DNA of 7,650 nucleotides from NCBI GenBank assembly GCA_030039655.1, contig JASHVC010000661.1, positions 1 through 7,650 on the forward strand. The letters run 5' to 3'. A program made the position numbers and the translations under genes. The notes beneath the pieces are model-generated. The model worked only from the letters and a program-made list of their open reading frames with translations, did no database searches and was not told the origin of the DNA. Positions within the stretch are counted from its first letter, which is position 1. Each line of letters opens with the position of its first letter. Source of the DNA: Xanthobacteraceae bacterium. Lineage in GTDB: Bacteria; Pseudomonadota; Alphaproteobacteria; Rhizobiales; Xanthobacteraceae. Positions 5,438 to 7,650 of the stretch are shown here, one piece after another.

Positions 5438-7650
5438 ATGCCAGCCGCACAAAAAGCCTCGTCGAAGACCGCAGCCGCGCCCGCCGCGAAGCCGTTGAAG
5501 AAGGGCGATCACGTCTTCCTGGTCGACGGCTCCGGCTACATCTTCCGAGCCTACCACGCGCTGCCGCCAATCAACCGCAAGTCGGATGGGCTCCAGCTCA
5601 ACGCCGTGTTCGGCTTCTGCAACATGCTGTGGAAGCTTCTGCGCGACATGAAGCCGGACGAGAAGCCAACGCACTTGGCGGTGGTGTTCGACAAGTCGGA
5701 AAAGACGTTCCGCACGGCGATGTATCCGGACTACAAGGCGCATCGGCCAGACCCGCCGGACGATCTTCGCCCGCAGTTCAAATATGTGCGCGAAGCGGTG
5801 CAGGCGTTCGACCTGCCGTGTCTGGAGCAGGACGGCTTCGAGGCCGACGACCTGATCGCGACCTATGTCCGCGAGGCCTGCGAGGCCGGCGCCACCGCCA
5901 CCATCGTCTCGTCGGACAAGGACCTGATGCAGCTTGTCAGCGACCGCGTGGTGATGTTCGACACCATGAAGGACAAGAAGATCGGCCGCGCCGAAGTGAT
6001 CGAGAAATTCGGGGTGCCGCCGGAAAAGGTCATTGAGGTGCAATCGCTGATCGGCGATTCGACCGACAACGTGCCGGGCGTACCCGGCATCGGCGTCAAG
6101 ACCGCCGCTCAGCTGATCGGCGAGTACGGCGATCTTGAAACGTTGCTCAAGCGCGCCGGCGAGATCAAACAAGAGAAACGCCGGCAGGCGCTGGTCGAGC
6201 ATGCCGAAGCTGCGCGAATATCGAAAAAGCTCGTCACGCTCGACGACCACGTCAAACTCGATACGCCCATCGGCGATCTCGCTGTCCACGAGCCCGATTA
6301 CAAGCGGCTGATCGCTTTCCTCAAAGCAATGGAATTCAATTCGCTGATGCGGCGCGTCGGCGAATTTTCCGAGATGGACGTGGGCGCTGTCGAGGCGGAG
6401 GGGCGATTGGTGGCCGGTGCACGGTCATCCGCTCCCGGCGGCGAAGCTGCCCGGGTAACATTACCCCTATCCCCGACTCTCCCCCTCAATGGCGGAAGGA
6501 TGACGCCTCGGCAGCCGGTTAGCGGCGAGAGGGATGCAAATTTCACAGCCTCACCGAAAGCGTTGGCAACCGGGCGCCGTGAAGCCGCGCGCGGCGCCAA
6601 GTTCGACCGTGCCGTCTACGAGACCGTGCGCAGTCTCGACCGTCTCAAGGCCATCGCGTCGCGCGCCGTCGACCTCGGTTTCGTCGCTGTCGACGTCGCT
6701 ACTCCGGGTGCCGATCCGATGCAGGCGGAGCTTTGTGGTATCTCGCTCGCCGTTGCACCGAACGAAGCGTGCTACGTGCCGCTCGCGCATCGCCAGGGTG
6801 GTGAGGGCGCCGGCTTGTTTCGCGGAGATCTGGCGCCGGATCAGATCGAGGAGGGCGCGGCGCTCGAAGCGCTCAAGCCGTTACTGGAAGACCCAGGCGT
6901 GATCAAGATCGGTCACGATCTGAAGTTCACGTTTCAGATGCTGGCGATGCGCGGCATCACTATTGAGGCCTACGACGATGTGATTCTGATGTCGTACGCT
7001 CTCGATGCCGGCCGGCAGAACCATAGCGTTATCGCGCTTGCCGAGAGCACGTTCACCCACGCCGCGATCGATATCGACAAGCTGCTCAAGCCTGGCAAGA
7101 CCAGGATCAGCTTCGACGCGCTCGGAATCCAACATGCGGCCGAATATGGCGCCGAGCGTGCCGACATCATTTTCCGATTGTGGCAGGCGCTCAAGCCGCG
7201 GATGGCGGCTGAAAGTGTGCGTACCGTTTATGAGACGCTGGAGCGGCCGCTCCTTGCCGTACTGGCGCGGATGGAGCGTCGCGGTATTTCGATCGACCGG
7301 CAGCTGCTGTCGCGCCTCTCCGGCGAGTTCGCGCAGGAGGCCGCTGGTCTCGAGGCGGAGATCAACAAAATTGCCGGCGAGACCGTCAATCCGGGAAGTC
7401 CCAAGCAGCTGGGGGACATCCTGTTCGGCAAGCTTGGCCTACCGGGCGGGACCAAGACCAAGACGGGACAATGGGCTACCGGCGCGCGCGCTCTCGAAGA
7501 GCTCGCGGAGCAGGGCCACGAACTGCCGCAAAAGATTCTCGATTGGCGGCAGGTGTCGAAGCTGAAGTCGACCTACACCGATGCGCTGCCGGGCTTCGTC
7601 AATCCGACGACGCACCGCGTCCATACCAATTACGCGCTGGCTTCGACCAC
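5438..7650 (+). CDS. polA: DNA polymerase I, 5' part (runs off the window)
   Basis: The frame is open from the ATG at 5438 to the window end (737 codons; the usual total is near 1000). After an Ala/Lys-rich extension (1-22) comes the 5'-3' flap nuclease domain (about 23-306). Its acidic metal ligands look intact: VDGSGY (Asp30), VFDKSEKTFR (Asp85), EADD (135-138), SSDKD (160-162), GDSTDNVPG (Asp207, Asp210), then the helix-hairpin GIGVKTA. The linker (about 310-390) contains a repeat-like insertion. The 3'-5' exonuclease domain (about 390-590) has lost most of its catalytic acids (see separate entry). The polymerase domain begins near 595 (YETLERPL, LARMERRGISID, SPKQLGDILF, KLKSTYTD) and looks normal; its catalytic motifs A and C lie beyond the window. 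PolI fills gaps and removes RNA primers and flaps in lagging-strand maturation and repair. The AGGGG before the ATG supports the start. It is divergent to hrpB. Confidence 0.96.
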   Translation, partial: MPAAQKASSKTAAAPAAKPLKKGDHVFLVDGSGYIFRAYHALPPINRKSDGLQLNAVFGFCNMLWKLLRDMKPDEKPTHLAVVFDKSEKTFRTAMYPDYKAHRPDPPDDLRPQFKYVREAVQAFDLPCLEQDGFEADDLIATYVREACEAGATATIVSSDKDLMQLVSDRVVMFDTMKDKKIGRAEVIEKFGVPPEKVIEVQSLIGDSTDNVPGVPGIGVKTAAQLIGEYGDLETLLKRAGEIKQEKRRQALVEHAEAARISKKLVTLDDHVKLDTPIGDLAVHEPDYKRLIAFLKAMEFNSLMRRVGEFSEMDVGAVEAEGRLVAGARSSAPGGEAARVTLPLSPTLPLNGGRMTPRQPVSGERDANFTASPKALATGRREAARGAKFDRAVYETVRSLDRLKAIASRAVDLGFVAVDVATPGADPMQAELCGISLAVAPNEACYVPLAHRQGGEGAGLFRGDLAPDQIEEGAALEALKPLLEDPGVIKIGHDLKFTFQMLAMRGITIEAYDDVILMSYALDAGRQNHSVIALAESTFTHAAIDIDKLLKPGKTRISFDALGIQHAAEYGAERADIIFRLWQALKPRMAAESVRTVYETLERPLLAVLARMERRGISIDRQLLSRLSGEFAQEAAGLEAEINKIAGETVNPGSPKQLGDILFGKLGLPGGTKTKTGQWATGARALEELAEQGHELPQKILDWRQVSKLKSTYTDALPGFVNPTTHRVHTNYALAST
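6453..6538. repeat. Palindromic repeat-like insertion in the polA linker
   Basis: The DNA changes character here. It opens with the perfect inverted repeat GGGTAA-CA-TTACCC (6453-6466), continues with pyrimidine-rich CCCCTATCCCCGACTCTCCC, and ends purine-rich near GGCGAGAGGG. Read on the minus strand it gives the peptide ILPPLRGRVGDRG, a string I associate with dispersed rhizobial intergenic repeats. Read in the polA frame it encodes TLPLSPTLPLNGGRM and PVSGERD, atypical of PolI. It keeps the polA frame open and lies between two folded domains, where an insertion would be tolerated. Family membership is recognised by appearance only; a second copy would confirm it. Confidence 0.45.
6605..7207 (+). 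other. polA: Degenerate 3'-5' exonuclease domain of PolA
   Basis: This span encodes residues 390-590, equivalent to the Klenow proofreading domain. Aligned by eye to E. coli PolI, motif I reads VAVDVATPGADPMQAEL instead of a D-x-E pattern: Asp419 is kept (E. coli Asp355) but Glu357 is Ala421. Motif II reads GHDLKFTFQ, so Asp424 is Thr498. Motif III reads YGAERAD, so Tyr497 is kept as Tyr570 but Asp501 is Arg574. Three of four metal-binding acids are therefore missing. The surrounding fold-level signatures remain (PMQAELCGISLA, YVPLAHRQG, YDDVILMSYALDAG), so this is the true domain and not a frameshift. The domain is expected to be structural but without proofreading activity. Confidence 0.8.

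Noticed and set aside
5426..6289. Long minus-strand open frame (287 residues) antisense to the start of polA
   Set aside because: It mirrors the polA codon pattern in a GC-rich gene, has no recognisable domain, and the plus-strand PolA 5' nuclease motifs fully explain the region.
6456..6540. Possible frameshift or pseudogene in polA at the odd linker
   Set aside because: Codon-by-codon reading shows the frame open from 5438 to 7650 with conserved PolI sequence on both sides.
1..7650. CRISPR array, tRNA/rRNA genes, insertion sequence or phage genes
   Set aside because: No regularly spaced direct repeats, no cloverleaf-like sequences, no transposase or phage motifs seen; nearly all of the window is accounted for by six genes.

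Overview
The window looks like chromosomal DNA of a GC-rich alphaproteobacterium, most likely a soil or rhizosphere member of the Hyphomicrobiales (Bradyrhizobium/Xanthobacteraceae-like). This rests on the protein style of HrpB and PolA, the GC-rich third codon positions and a Bug/TctC binding protein. The assignment is an inference from reading, not a search.

Left part (1-2877, plus strand): a tightly packed catabolic-looking operon. It holds the 3' end of one amidohydrolase (ACMSD-like amidohydrolase_2 family), a second complete amidohydrolase overlapping it by 4 bases (ATGA), a small soluble Rieske [2Fe-2S] protein 5 bases later, and a tripartite tricarboxylate transporter type (TctC/Bug) periplasmic binding protein with a Tat-like signal peptide 28 bases after that. 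Together they suggest uptake or sensing of an organic acid and its hydrolysis or decarboxylation, with a redox step; the substrate cannot be read from the sequence. The operon ends in a hairpin that covers the stop codons of both tctC and the convergent hrpB.

Middle (2887-5382, minus strand): hrpB, a complete DEAH-type ATP-dependent helicase with all motifs intact. It carries a short low-complexity insert in its C-terminal half that resembles a decayed palindromic repeat.

Right part (5383-7650): a 55-base divergent promoter region contains a perfect inverted repeat around a TATATT box. It is followed by polA (plus strand), which runs off the window end after 737 codons. The 5' nuclease domain of PolA is intact. 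The linker after it carries an in-frame repeat-like insertion. The following 3'-5' exonuclease domain has lost three of its four metal-binding acidic residues, so this DNA polymerase I is probably unable to proofread. That degenerate domain and the inserted repeat are the most notable findings here. No RNA genes, insertion sequences, CRISPR arrays or phage genes were seen, and no intergenic stretch exceeds 60 bases.
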